From the NCBI GenBank assembly GCA_032158295.1, contig JASTWB010000029.1:1-64000 (forward strand): 64,000 nt of DNA. The letters run 5' to 3'. Position 1 is the first letter of the stretch, and each line of letters starts with the position of its first letter. Below, piece by piece: positions 23,060 through 33,670 of this stretch. The position numbers were made by a program, and so were the translations under genes. This DNA comes from Pycnopodia helianthoides. Lineage: Eukaryota; Echinodermata; Asteroidea; Forcipulatida; Asteriidae. The notes under the pieces were generated by a model. It was given only the letters and a program-made list of their open reading frames with translations, was not told where the DNA came from and did not search any database.

Positions 23060-23645
23060 AAACACTTCAGATACATTCCAGCCCATGAAATTGCAGCATC
23101 TTTTGGCCCCACAAAGTCCCAAGCTCTCCCAATCTTCCATGCATATACTGGGTGTGATTCAGTCTCGATCGTCTTTCAACACAAAGGGAAAGACAGCCTG
23201 GGAAACCTGGAAGACATATGAGGACGTTACTTCTACTTTCCTTGCCTTGTCCAAAGGACCAGCACAGATAAGTGATCATGGTTTAGCTGTACTTGAACGG
23301 GTCACCATCTTGTTGTAAGACCTTACTAGCACTTTGGTGAACATAGATAAAGCTCAACAAGAGGCGTTTGCAAGGAAAGGGCATGTCAAGGATGCTATTC
23401 CTCCAACCACGGCAGCTTTGTTGCAACATATCAAGAGTGCTGTGTACCAGGGCTGCCACTGCTAGGGCAACGCCTGAAAAGTTATTATTGCATTGCCATC
23501 ACCTGAGAACTGGGGATGGACTGATCCGCCAAACAGGAAGCCATTGTGGACCACTCTACCTGAGGCTAACAAGTCATCCAGAGAACTTATACGCTGTGGT
23601 TGTAAACTTGGATGGATGCAGTTGTAAGCAGGCTACCATTTGATA
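23060..23645 (+). pseudogene. Locus B: 3' fragment of an XPG-like nuclease/CXC family member
   Basis: Across three frames the sequence reads FHAYTGCDSVSIVF (matching FSGCDSVSSF of locus A), GKTAWETWKTYEDVTSTFLA, GLAVLERVTILL, then, after a stop, IPPTTAALLQHIKSAVYQ (matching the LPP...ANYQA block), ENWGWTDPP and IRCGCK, the first cysteines of the CXC domain, where similarity ends near 23640. The N-terminal two thirds, including the early catalytic motifs, are absent. It resembles locus C more closely than locus A. It has at least two frameshifts and two stops. Confidence 0.7.
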
Positions 23646-24430
23646 TGTATTATTAAATATTTAATATGTCCATTTAATATGTAATTTGGTCCAGTCACAA
23701 TCAGCTGGACAAACTTTACACCACATCTTCCTTTTTGGTCGTCAGTTGTTGGCAAATGGCAATAATAATTAATGTCACCTGATGTATGTGTAAATAAAAT
23801 CATAATTGGAAATGAGAAATGCTATTTAATTGCTTTGAAGTTAAATTTTCCGTGAATATCTTCATTTTTGGAATTTCCTAAAAATCATAATTTCTTTTAA
23901 AATCATTCAGCCAATTTCTCCTGAAAATACAGAAAAAATACATGCCAGTTGGACCACTTCATGAAGGCTATGCCTACACGAGTGTCGATGCATTTACTTC
24001 TGCCCATGGTTTAACACCACCTGTTGCCCGTCTATATGTAACATTTAGAAATATATGTCTGTGGAGTGAACGTATCGACTAAGCGGCACTTTTCCTCAAC
24101 TCAATTAGCTGAGACTGAAAGTGGGCCGGGGAGACAGTCACACGACTAGCCCTAGACTAGCCAGTAGACCAAAACATTTTTCTTTTAGTTAATTACTCAT
24201 TCAATTCTTTGCAAAAACAGGTGAAACCCTTGAAGTTCTATCCTCAGACAGGCCTGATTGACATGGCTTATAACCCTTTAGGCAGTATGACTCATGGACT
24301 TGGAATCTCCAGCTACAAAACACCTTTGTATAGGCTTGCGTACACAAAATCTGGACGCATTGCTTTGTGCATAGAATAAGATCTGCCATTTATAGGGCTA
24401 GCAACCAAGAGCCCCACCCATATGGACACT
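23646..24430. other. AT-rich stretch without a recognised gene
   Basis: Flanks locus B and leads into the inverted-repeat element fragment at 24432. No coding or repeat structure recognised. Confidence 0.35.
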
Positions 24431-24431
24431 T

Positions 24432-24521
24432 ATAGGGACATTTCCCATTACTCGTTACCAAGTAAGGTTTTATGCTAATAATTATTTTGAGTAATTACCA
24501 ATAGTGTCCACTGCCTTTAAA
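24432..24521 (+). mobile_element. Terminal fragment of the TTTAAAG(A/G)CACTGGACAC inverted-repeat element family
   Basis: Ninety bases from ACTCGTTACCAAGTAAG to AGTGTCCACTGCCTTTAAA match the last part of the complete copy at 59652-60041, in direct orientation. The other end is missing. Confidence 0.8.
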
Positions 24522-24663
24522 GGTATGAATAAGTTGTTAGAAAAGTAAAGTAGAGTTGTGGTTCTATGTCAAAATAAAATTGTATTACCATGTGACTGCC
24601 ATGTGCACAGAATTATGTTCCTTCTTTTAAATTTCTTATTGTGGGTTTTTATGCTTATTTAAA

Positions 24664-24666
24664 TGA

Positions 24667-24699
<33 letters not shown>

Positions 24700-24728
24700 T
24701 GGGACGGTCTCGGTCTCAGTCTCGGACT
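24664..24728. repeat. (GGTCTC)n hexanucleotide repeat
   Basis: About nine imperfect copies of GGTCTC, interrupted once by GGATGGGAC. Apparent Ser-Val or Glu-Thr repeat peptides across it are artefacts. Confidence 0.95.
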
Positions 24729-25099
24729 TTAAGGTCTTGACTACAACACTGCGCCCCACGCAGTTAGTGCACTGGTGGGTTCCGGCAACACGCCCATATT
24801 CGATCGCACGCACCACGGGTAATAGCCTCAAGCCCTTTTCTCTCAGTTCGATAGCGCATATGACAGCAATGGACCAGGCAACACCGCCAGCCTTGCCCAC
24901 CGGGACGCAAGGGTCTGTTCAGGCCACGAGAGATTATAGAGTCACTGCCCCACGCAACGGGTGTTGCAGGGTTTCGGCAGAGATCCCTTTTTCCGGATCG
25001 TGGCTAGCTTCGGAAGACTGGGGCTTAGTAGCTCCACCCGTGGTTGACTAGATGACACATGCGGCCATTTCGACATCATAGGAGGAGGTGCATTCTGCT

Positions 25100-25755
25100 G
25101 CGGCAGCTTGGCCGGTGCATCCCTCGGGGTCATCAGCTTACGTGGGACTGTGGCTGGGACGTCCTTCCAAGGTCAGCAGCTTACGGAGGTCCGTGGCTGG
25201 GACATCCTTCGGGGGCAGCAGCTTACGGAGGTCCGTGGCTGGGACATCCTTCGGTGCAAGGAGGGTTTCAGGTTCAACCGGTCCAGCGTCGAGGAGATCG
25301 TCGCCCAGTTCCTCTGCATCCATTATCTCCAGAGGTGGCATGGAGCATATGCTGAGGACATCATCCTCTCTCTGCGGAGAGTCGTGCAGGGGAGACAGTA
25401 TAGAGGGTAGCTGGCAGAGTGAAGGCAGCTTCTGGAGTACGGGATTCTGCTCAGCCTCCTGACTATTAAGCTTCGGCGGTGTTCTGGTTCCAACAACCCG
25501 CCTGACATCAATGGAGTGTCTGCCGTGGCCCGGTAGTTCCAAAGAGGTTCCTTTTGGAGGGTGCTCACATCACTCACCCGGTCTGGGTGTTCGGTCACAT
25601 AATGCCTCCACAGGTTGTTCCTACGCTTCCCATAGTATCCACAGCACAGGCAGTAGAGCACGATGGTTATGGGCCCGTGGTCCAGTTGCTTATGTCTCAT
25701 AAGACCCTTGTACTTCTTGTACATCTTTGAACATTTGTCGCACTCCAGCTATTGC
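25100..25755 (-). CDS. Unrecognised protein fragment with two C2H2-like zinc fingers and a 14-residue repeat
   Basis: Reading the minus strand from about 25755: CDKCSKMYKKYKGLMRHKQL with a following DH forms one C-x2-C...H finger, and CLCCGYYGKRRNNLWRHYV followed by TEH forms a second. A second frame (25542-25138) then continues with a proline- and acid-rich stretch and two to three copies of PKDVPATDLRKLLP, a 14-residue repeat mirrored as a 42-bp DNA repeat at about 25160-25260. The two frames overlap for about 220 bp, which implies a frameshift. It lies just 3' of the Gypsy element, but neither fingers nor repeat is typical of Gypsy. Nucleic-acid binding is an inference from the fingers only. 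Confidence 0.45.
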
Positions 25756-25997
25756 TCACTAGGTGGCACCATTCTTAATCAATTCTGCACGAAAACCAAC
25801 AATCACAGAATTTCCTTGATTAAAACAAACAATTATTTATTATATACAATAATATTCAAACAGTCATATTAACGGTATCTTACAGGCAGCCTGTGTGTCC
25901 GCGCAGGAACTTTCCTGTGTTTTACAGGTGACTCCTGCTCGACATTGATTGGGGCAAGCGCAGGTGTATTCCTGTTATGACTATTTCCTACATCCTA

Positions 25998-26568
25998 TCA
26001 CCCAACACATCGTCGGTGACCGTGAGGTTTATCACGTGACTTCTCACTCTCCATTACAACTTCGAGCGTTTCAAGCTCTTCTGCGGGGACTACCCTGCTT
26101 GGAATATTCCAAGACTTGATTGGCTCCCCTACATAAGGTTTAAACCTATCAGCATGTACCACACGTGGCTTTGCGCCCTTCGATCTTTGTATCCTGAACA
26201 CCACATTGGATAACTTCTTAAGCACAAGATACGGCCCCTCCCATTTCAACTGAAGCTTGTGGCAAACCCCTTTTCTCCTCGCAGGTTAAACAACCATACA
26301 AACTTGTTCTCAGAAATGCAAGAGCCATATGACTTTCGGTCATAGTTCTTCTTCTGGCGCCTCATGCTTTTACTTAGGCACAGCTGTGCCCTGTCTTGGG
26401 CCTTCTGGATTCAGCTCCTCAAGTTCTCCGCGTAATGAGTATGCGACTCATCCTCACTCGGTGCAGGATGTTCTACCGTCAAGTCTATCGGGAGTGAAAC
26501 TTCCCGCCCTAACATCATCATGCTCGGTGTTTCCCCGATGCTTTCCTGTGGGGTACTTCGATATGCCT
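25998..26568 (-). pseudogene. Gypsy integrase C-terminal region
   Basis: The minus strand reads STPQESIGETPSMMMLGRE, the stretch that normally follows the integrase core (Y.RT.H.STG..P..L..GRE), then a linker with MRRQKKNYDRKS, a frameshifted VWLFN segment, and KWEGPYLVLKKLSNVVFRIQ ending HADRFKPYVGE, the usual C-terminal strand-rich domain. The catalytic DDE core and the HHCC zinc domain are absent. Confidence 0.85.
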
Positions 26569-27977
26569 CAGTTGCAGTCCTGCTAATACCTTCTCCATCA
26601 ACTGCTCGTACGTAGCGGGAGCATTAGTTAACCCAAAAGGCATTACCTTCCAGCGGTACAGCCCATTACGAACTACAAACGTTGACTTCTGCTGGGCATC
26701 CTCGTCCAGAGCCACCTGCCAATAGCCGGATGCTAGGTCAAGGGTCGAGAACCACCTAGCTCCCTCTAGGGCATTCAAAGTCTCATCAATCTATGGTGGC
26801 CCTGAAGGGACATCGCATATCGCAAACGTGTGCGCATACGTATGCAATGTCGTGAAACAATTCGCGAATATGTGTTCACACGTATGCAATGTCGTGAAAC
26901 AAATCGCGAATATGTGCGCACACGTATGCAATGTCGTGAAACAAATCGCGAATATGTGCGCACACGTATGCAATGCCGTGAAACAAATCGCGAATATGTG
27001 CGCACACGTATGCAATGCCGTGAAACAAATCGCGAATATGTGCGCACACGTATGCAATGTCGTGAAACAAATCGCGAATATGTGCGCACACGTATGCAAT
27101 GCCGTGAAACAAATCGCGAATATGTGCGCACATGTATGCAATGTTGTGAAACAATTCGCGAATATGTGCGCACACGTCTGCGAATATATTTGCGATGTCG
27201 TGAATTTTATTGCATACCATGTCGCATACCTTTGAATAAAATGTCTAATGATCTGGGGGGTTTCTTGCCTACAGTGAGATAAGCGGTAGTCATTGCAGCG
27301 GTAGTCATTGTTGTGAGGCGAGCGAGGCGGGTGGTCTTCCGGTATGGCAAGACTTGGCCTGGTGCCAAGGTACTGGGTACATGCTCCCTAGGTCACTAAC
27401 AAATTGTCCTCAACTACGACATCACCCCAAAGGTATGCGACATGGTATGCAATAAAATTCACGACATCGCAAATATATTCGCAGACGTGTGCGCACATAT
27501 TCGCGATTTGTTTCACGACATTGCATACGTGTGCGCACTTATTCGCGAATTGTTTCACGACATTGCATACGTGTGCGCACATATTCGCGATTTGTTTCAC
27601 GACATTGCATACGTGTGCGCACACGTTTGCGATATGCGATGTCCCCTCAGGGCCACCATATCAATCCTGGGCACTGGGTAAGCGTCGTTGATCGTCGAGG
27701 CATTTAATCCTCGATAATCTATACATAAACGTCTTGACCCGTCTTTCTTCCTCACCAGCACCACATTGGCTGCCCATGGACTGTCAGATGCCTCAATCAA
27801 ACCCCTCTTTTTCAAGTCGTCAACTTGACGACTGATCTTGTCTTGGTTTACCACAGGATTTCTCCTTGGTCTCTGCTTAATTGGCCTGGTGTTAATGCCG
27901 TGTTTCACTTTATCCGTACAGCCTATATCGTCATCACCCCGTGAAAATACGTCTTGGAACTCAACAAGACACCTCAA
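26569..27977 (-). pseudogene. Gypsy reverse transcriptase, split by a fold-back element
   Basis: The first part (27977-27667) carries [34 protein letters not shown] and [10 protein letters not shown]. The second part (26785-26570) carries ARWFSTLDLASGYWQVAL (metal-binding Asp) and PFGLTNAPATYEQLM. The interrupting element at 26792-27660 sits exactly between PRID and the next codons, flanked by TCAATC on both sides. The YLDD catalytic motif and everything after it are lost, because the frame passes directly into integrase C-terminal sequence at about 26568. Confidence 0.9.
26792..27660. mobile_element. Fold-back transposon with arms built of 42-bp repeats
   Basis: An 869-bp element with ends TATGGTGGCCCTGA...TCAGGGCCACCATA and direct TCAATC flanks at 26786-26791 and 27661-27666 (six- or seven-base target duplication). 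The left arm holds about eight units of a 42-bp repeat (ACGTATGCAATGTCGTGAAA...). The right arm holds about four to five units in inverted orientation. The innermost arm portions (CGTCTGCGAATATATTTGCG and its complement) also pair. A non-repetitive core lies at about 27240-27430. It interrupts the Gypsy reverse transcriptase. Long open frames on both strands here are by-products of the 42-bp period. No transposase is encoded, so it is non-autonomous. Confidence 0.9.
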
Positions 27978-28182
27978 TAATCATATCTGGTCAGCCTGCC
28001 TCAAGTGTACTTTACTCCTCTCATACAACTTCTCTATTCCAGTGGCTGGAGAGAGTGGTCCCCACCACCTCCGTATCATACCCAAGGGGCGGAGCTTCAA
28101 CTTGTACCGGCAAAACAATTGCAACTGTAGTCCGGCATGGAGAACACTTTTTCTTTGTTTGGGTTAAGTAGCCGAATGGGCG

Positions 28183-28690
28183 CTACCACGGCATATCTAC
28201 CACGGCCGAAGCCATAAGCAAACCTTTTTCACCAAGTTGCCCAGCCGAGTCGACTGGTTCCATGACTAATGGTCCCTTCAACCACTCACAGCTGCCAACA
28301 ATCGCACCTGTTGCAATAGTTTCATGACCCGCCGGAATCTCTATAGTTTTAGCCACAACCACACGTCCAGCAAATTGTTCGCCAAAACTCCCTGTGCATT
28401 TTACTTTAATACCATTTATGCACAACTCCAACCTTCCGAAATCTATGTAACCCTTGCTTTGCAACAACCAGTCCATTCCCAACATGGCAGGGACTGATAT
28501 GTCAGCAAAAACGGTGTTTCCAATCTGTAAGTCCAACCAGGCTGTTCCGTACACCTTTAATGGACTGCCGTCCACGTGATTCATCCGTGTGCTGCATTCT
28601 TCTAGAACAGGTTGCTATTCTTTTGGTATTTTATGATACACCTTTAGACTAAATAAAGTGTCCGTGGCCCCTGTGTCAATTAACAGACAG
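28183..28690 (-). pseudogene. Gypsy protease region
   Basis: The minus strand reads LLIDTGATDTLFS near 28690-28650, the aspartic protease active-site motif DTG followed by the usual hydrophobic flap start. After an in-frame stop it continues with NHVDGSPLKVYG, VPAMLGMDWL (second hydrophobic-Gly block) and further sequence to 28183. One nonsense codon separates the active site from the rest. Confidence 0.8.
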
Positions 28691-28799
28691 AACTTGGTTG
28701 ACCTAACCGAGACTTCGACAAACAAACCATGTGCTGCCCTCATCAGAGAGGTTTCAATTGGGTGGACCAGTTTTTGTTGATTTCTATTGTAGGCCCTTT

Positions 28800-29403
28800 A
28801 CATTGTTCAGTCTTCCCGCGGGCCCGCTGGTTGACTGGTTGTCGTTTCCCTGCATCCGGGATTTCTACGCCTTGGTTGTGTACAAAATGTCCCAATTCCC
28901 CTCAGTTATGACACCTCATGTCTGTCTTAGCTCCATCACCATGGTCCTCCTCACCCGTTGCCTGCTTGGCCTGCTGGGGCAGCGCAGCCATTAATTTTTC
29001 CAATTGCCGAGCCGACCAATTTACGGAGTCAGACTGTCTACACATAGCCCGTTCGATGGACTGGATCCTGGCCTCTACGTCTTGGTCAACTCTCCTAGCA
29101 AACTAAGGGGGCCTCTCTAGCCCTTGTTGCGCTTCCACTTTATGGAAATTTTGTCTCTAAGGCAGCCTGCAACGCCTCTGATAGGTTCTCCGGCCTTGCC
29201 AGAAATATACCCTCACGTACCAACTGGTCGGCCACCGCGTCTACAAAATGGTTTTTCTTCAGACGATCTCTTGCTTCCTCAGGAATTTCTGGGTATGCCC
29301 TTACAGCCAACTCATGCACTGCCTGACATAACTCCTGAAGTGTTGTAATTCAACCAGAAAGTTCTCTGCCTGATGACCCGGCTCAAACCTTCTTTTCAAC
29401 AAC
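28800..29403 (-). pseudogene. Gypsy gag C-terminal half and decayed nucleocapsid knuckle
   Basis: From 29403 downward the minus strand reads LLKRRFEPGHQAENFLVEL, typical of the gag capsid end. Near 28905-28870 a nucleocapsid-like block CHN-stop-GELGHFVHN shows a CCHC knuckle in which one cysteine has become a TGA stop and the last is lost. Confidence 0.65.
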
Positions 29404-29407
29404 TTAA

Positions 29408-32400
29408 GACTGGGTTGCTCTAAAAATCAAAGAAGTGGTGGCAGATTTTTAAAAATGGATTTCGTTTATACTTTGCACATGTGAAGGCCTTCAACCAAAG
29501 TGTAAAAAGAAAGCATATTTTTTGCATTCACACTTACGTTGCCATGGCAACGGTTAAAAATAGAAAATTACCATATTTCACCTAATTTAGCTCTTTTCAT
29601 AAGTTAAAATGATCTAAGGTTGTGAGCTGCACTGTGTAAAGACCAAATAGTTGACCTACCTCTCAGCTGAATATGGTGAATATACATCCTTAACCTTTCC
29701 AAAAATGCACTTGACACAAGTACAGTTAATTGTGAATGGGAGATTCCATTATTTCATAAAGGGGTGTTTTGAGCAAAAGTCAATTTGGGAAATAGAGGTG
29801 GTCACTAAAAAAGAAGTCCGAAAGTAGCATATTTAGGAAATTTATGCTTCCAGGATTGAAAGATAAGATGCTTGTCTGTAAGAATTTAAATACAAAAGTT
29901 TTGGTATTGTTTGTACCGGGGAGCAGTGTTGCCAGAAACTTCATCCTTTTTTTGAAAAAAATGTATATTTTCAAATTTCACATATGGAAAATAATGCTCT
30001 TTAATGACTTTCTACATGCTGAACAATGATGTTGATTGACAAAATACCAGGACAAAATATAGTAAAGCAACCTACAAGTATAAAAACATGACTTTCATTT
30101 GTATAAACATGCATCACAAAGACAGTGTTGCCAGAAAAGTAGCATTAAAATACATAAACTCTGAAAACACCACAGCAAGTTTTAGGGAATATAGAATCAT
30201 TATGCCCATGGAAAACCTGCATGGAAAATTATGTCGTATGTTTGTGGTCATATTTACATTTGGCTATAGCAGCTATATACAATCTTCAACAAAACGTTCA
30301 ATTTTCTTGACAAATGGACGTTTACGGCCCTTCGTTGGAATATCCAAAATGTCTATGTTGAGGTATGTACACGTACATAAAGGTACACGTTGCCTTGGAT
30401 CGGGCGAGTTGGTCTATACAAAGCGTTTGAAACCCTTTGTTATATAATGCATGTGGTTAGAAAGATGTTTTAAAAATAAAATACAATTATCCACCCAAAT
30501 AAAAATGCCTGGAAATTGCGTGATTTCCTTTAACTTTGCGAACTAACACGGTCGGCCATTTTGAGTCCACAAAATGGCTGACCGTGTTAGTTCACGATGT
30601 TAAAGGAAAACCACGCAATTTCGAGGCATATTTGTGTGGATCGTTATATTCTACTTTTAAAACATCTTTCTAACCATATGCATTTTATAACAAACGGTTA
30701 CAAATGATTTTTATAGACCAACTCGTCCGATCCAAGGCAACGTGTACCTTTAAGTTTTGAAACTGTTTGCTTGGTAAGACTATTTGGTTTAACTAGTTCA
30801 CAAACATTAAGCGTTAAACATTAATTTAAGCGTATCAAAATACAATTCTTATCTTTCGACTAAAAAAAAACCATGAAACAGTAATAGTTCATACATCTTA
30901 GAGGTGAGCATAGGCTCAGCGTCTACAGCGAGTGTTGAGGCCAGTTTAATTGGATGTTCAACCATATTCAAAGACAGACCTTAGTTACACATTTTCAGCA
31001 TTCTCCAACATTGACTAGAAAGTCCAATGTTCCTAGCAGTTGAACTTGATCTACATTGTACAGGGTAAACTGGTACCACTTCCAAGTTCTTGCAGTAGTG
31101 GCAAGCTGGTTATTACCAGTCTGCATGTGTTGAGGACAATGAGGGATGATCACTATAGCCCAAAGGGCAAGCCTAATCAGTGGGGATCTATTATAAACAG
31201 ATGTCTGGGCCCAGGGATAAAATGTAAACAAATGTCTGGCCAGGGGATAATAATGTAAACATACTCTCTTCTGAGTCAGTGGTCAGCTTCTTTGAGCAGA
31301 TGGTCAATTCATTCAGCAATTGTATTTAGTTCAAAGAACATAAACTACTACATTTGAACCACCTAGCCCTGTGTAAGGATTGTTAAACAATGTAAACAAT
31401 AAAATATGACATACATTTAAAAAAAAAAAAAGGGTTCATTCCTGAAATTTGAATGTTGTCACAATACATTATTGATATAATGCCAACTTTTTGATGGAAT
31501 AAAGGGCTATAATGTGGATTACACTGGATGTTACCACCAAACTAGGCTTAAAAGGACAGGTTACAGGCAATTGTGTTGCAACTCTGTTTTATTTTGTATC
31601 CATTTTTACTGTTAAATACTGTACAGTGTAGTCAAGGTCCTAAGAAAAATGTTTGATGAAAAAAGTCACTTAGCAATTCCATGTATCTTTAACTATTCTA
31701 GGCGTACATATCAAGGTTCACATTTAAAAATCATGTCTCTGGCAACACTGACTGCCTTTAATGCCATTTAAGAATTTGTTTTCTCTTCATATCAACATTC
31801 ATTTACATGTTCTATCCAAATGTGACGAATTTGTTGTAAATTTTGTCAATTAAGACTTTAATGTATAAGTTTTGGCCATTCATTGCGTTTTTTCCCCGCC
31901 AAAGTGCTAACTTTCCGGCAACACTGTTTTCGCCCACTTGAAATACCAAAACATTTTATTGCATTTTTATGTAGGTTGGTATCTTACCTTCCAACTATCA
32001 AAGTGGTATTATCAACAAAGTGCCACTTTCGGATTTATGGCCCAATTCAATACCCCCATTTTTCGCTATGAGAAAATCTGACAAAAACACCCCTAATTGA
32101 AATAATGGTTTGGTCCAAAGTGGATCCCACACTTAATTTCAAAAAACATTTTCTGAAAGAGTAAACATGGTTGTGCAATATGTGTGAAAGAAAAACTTCT
32201 AACTTTTCCCCTTTAGATGTACCAGTGCTTCCAGTTTACCTATATTTCATTACTTAAATTAGGTAAAAACTTGGAAAATTGGTTGGAAATCTTATTTTGG
32301 CCGTTTCCATGGCAACCAACATCTGATATCAATTTTTTTTCGATTTTTGTGTTACATGTACCAATACCAACTCATACATGGAGTATTGCCAAAATCTATT

Positions 32401-32457
32401 TTTTGAAGTCTGCCACCTTTTTAAAAATATCTTTGATTTTTACAGCAACCCAGTCTT
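29408..32457. mobile_element. 3.05-kb fold-back element with TTAA target duplication, inserted in gag
   Basis: Ends are GACTGGGTTGCT(C/G)TAAAAATCAAAG in inverted orientation, flanked by TTAA at 29404-29407 and 32458-32461. Inner landmarks pair symmetrically: GTTGCCATGG near 29541 and its complement near 32308; GTCCGAAAGTAGCA near 29816 and ATCCGAAAGTGGCA (reverse) near 32030; AGTGTTGCCAGAAA near 29926 and 30125 and its complements near 31915 and 31738. The imperfect arms therefore reach at least 700 bp. No transposase was found. A TTAA duplication is characteristic of piggyBac and Kolobok superfamilies; which one mobilised it is unknown. It splits the Gypsy gag frame. Confidence 0.85.
30379..30753. 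mobile_element. 375-bp near-perfect palindromic MITE nested in the 3-kb fold-back element
   Basis: The left arm starts AAAGGTACACGTTGCCTTGG and the right arm ends with its complement CCAAGGCAACGTGTACCTTT. Arms of about 180 bp pair almost throughout and meet at GGCCATTTTGAGTCCACAAAATGGC near 30565. From memory, similar hairpin elements are very abundant in echinoderm genomes. Young insertion relative to its host, since the arms are well matched. Confidence 0.9.
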
Positions 32458-32461
32458 AACC

Positions 32462-32900
32462 ATCTCATTGTAAGTCTTTTTGTGTTGCCAATATGTGCAC
32501 CCAAAATACGGACTGCATCTCCTTGCAGACTTGCAGCCAAAAACGCCGCAGACTGCTTCTCATCCCATCGATTTACTACACGACAACTCTCAAAGTGCCG
32601 GTATAATTCATTCCACGGAGCTTTACCATTATACCTGTCCGGCATAATACTCGGACGTCGGGGAACCGGTGAATTCCGTACATCCCCCTCACTTGTTGCA
32701 ACAATCTTTGACTCTCTTTTCAGCGGCATAGGCCCCACCTTGTCTGCTCCAGAGTCATCCGCTACTTCCCTTTCAGCCATGACCGCTGGCGGGCGTGTAG
32801 CAAAACTCATCAACTCACTCCGTAACTGCTTCGGATTAGGCGTGCTCACCGCATTCACAAACGGATTCCAATCAATTTGTTTTCGACGAGAGGAGGACAA
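32462..32900 (-). pseudogene. Gypsy gag N-terminal half
   Basis: The frame opens MSSSRRKQIDWNPFVN and contains PDRYNGKAPWNELYRHFESC and KQSAAFLAASLQGDAVRIL, a pattern typical of invertebrate Gypsy capsid proteins. A one-base shift occurs near the end, just before the TTAA insertion point. Confidence 0.75.
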
Positions 32901-33055
32901 CTGGTTCCATAATAATTTGACTCACCACCCCCTCAAAGGGAGGAGTGAAGATTTCCCCTGACATTAGTTCTTCCCAATACAAGTACCCAGATGTCTCCTC
33001 TTTCATCTCAGCCAAATTCTGGCGGGCAGTTTAAACTCAACTGCCGAATCTACCC

Positions 33056-33669
33056 TTAGTGATTGCGAACATCACTTTGGGCATCACTGATTGGGTTAAC
33101 CCCAGACAGTTTCACCTCTTTCAATGGTGCCTCCAACTTCTTAATCCGTTCCAAATGCTGACACTTCTCCCACTGCAGCAACTGAATCTCCAATTGGGAC
33201 CTATGTAGGTCCTCACCAAATGGAACTCCTGACATTCTGTCCAATTACTACTAAACAGGGGTCTCCTCGTACTCGTTCCACAGACACCGGTCTTGCCAAC
33301 CAGCGAGTACCCTTCTTTGTTGTCTCAACTCACGGCAAATGCACCAAATAAGAATACCCAATTCCAACCTGCAGGCGATCAACGACCCAAATAGAAGAAA
33401 CAGGACACTATGATACCACATCAGTCCGACGAATGTCTTACACATCTACTCAGGGAGGCACCATAGGTGGAATGGGTGAAATGGGTGGACAAGTTGTTCT
33501 CCCTGACTGAACTTAGGATATGTCTTATCTCTGAATAAATTCTGAATGCCAGAAAAACAATAATTGCAGCGAAGAGCGCCAAAAGCAAAATGAGCAGTCC
33601 CACTTTCATCTCCTTATACCACGTAAACAATATACACCATTCAAAATCCCACACCATTTGTGACGTCAC
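33056..33669 (-). CDS. Small frames upstream of Gypsy gag, one with a membrane segment
   Basis: The minus-strand frame 33669-33421 contains MKVGLLILLLALFAAIIVFL, a strong predicted transmembrane helix, followed by FRIYSEIRHIL. An overlapping frame 33445-33251 has YHSVLFLLFGSLIACRLELG, also hydrophobic. A third, 33244-33056, looks helical and coiled-coil-like (QLEIQLLQWEKCQHLERIKK). They lie in the leader of the retroelement and could be remains of an extra gene or of host sequence. No family recognised. Confidence 0.35.
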
Positions 33670-33670
33670 G

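Larger units (their letters stand above)
25756..33670 (-). mobile_element. Ty3/Gypsy LTR retrotransposon, internally deleted and twice interrupted
   Basis: On the minus strand the parts run gag (32900-32462 and 29403-29040), nucleocapsid knuckle remnant (about 28905-28870), protease (about 28690-28183), reverse transcriptase (27977-27667 and 26785-26570) and integrase C-terminus (about 26565-25998). The second half of RT, RNase H and the integrase core are missing through a deletion at about 26568. Two fold-back elements split it at 26792-27660 and 29408-32457. Stops and frameshifts occur in gag and before the protease. Flanking LTRs could not be matched to each other, so the outer limits given are approximate. 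The element is dead. Confidence 0.85.

Noticed and set aside
26775..27282. Several 110-150-residue repeat proteins on both strands
   Set aside because: The 42-bp unit is a multiple of three, so all frames without a stop stay open. The sequence is the arm of a fold-back element.
26786..27666. A CRISPR array
   Set aside because: Units are contiguous 42-bp repeats without variable spacers, in inverted halves, in a eukaryotic context with no cas genes.
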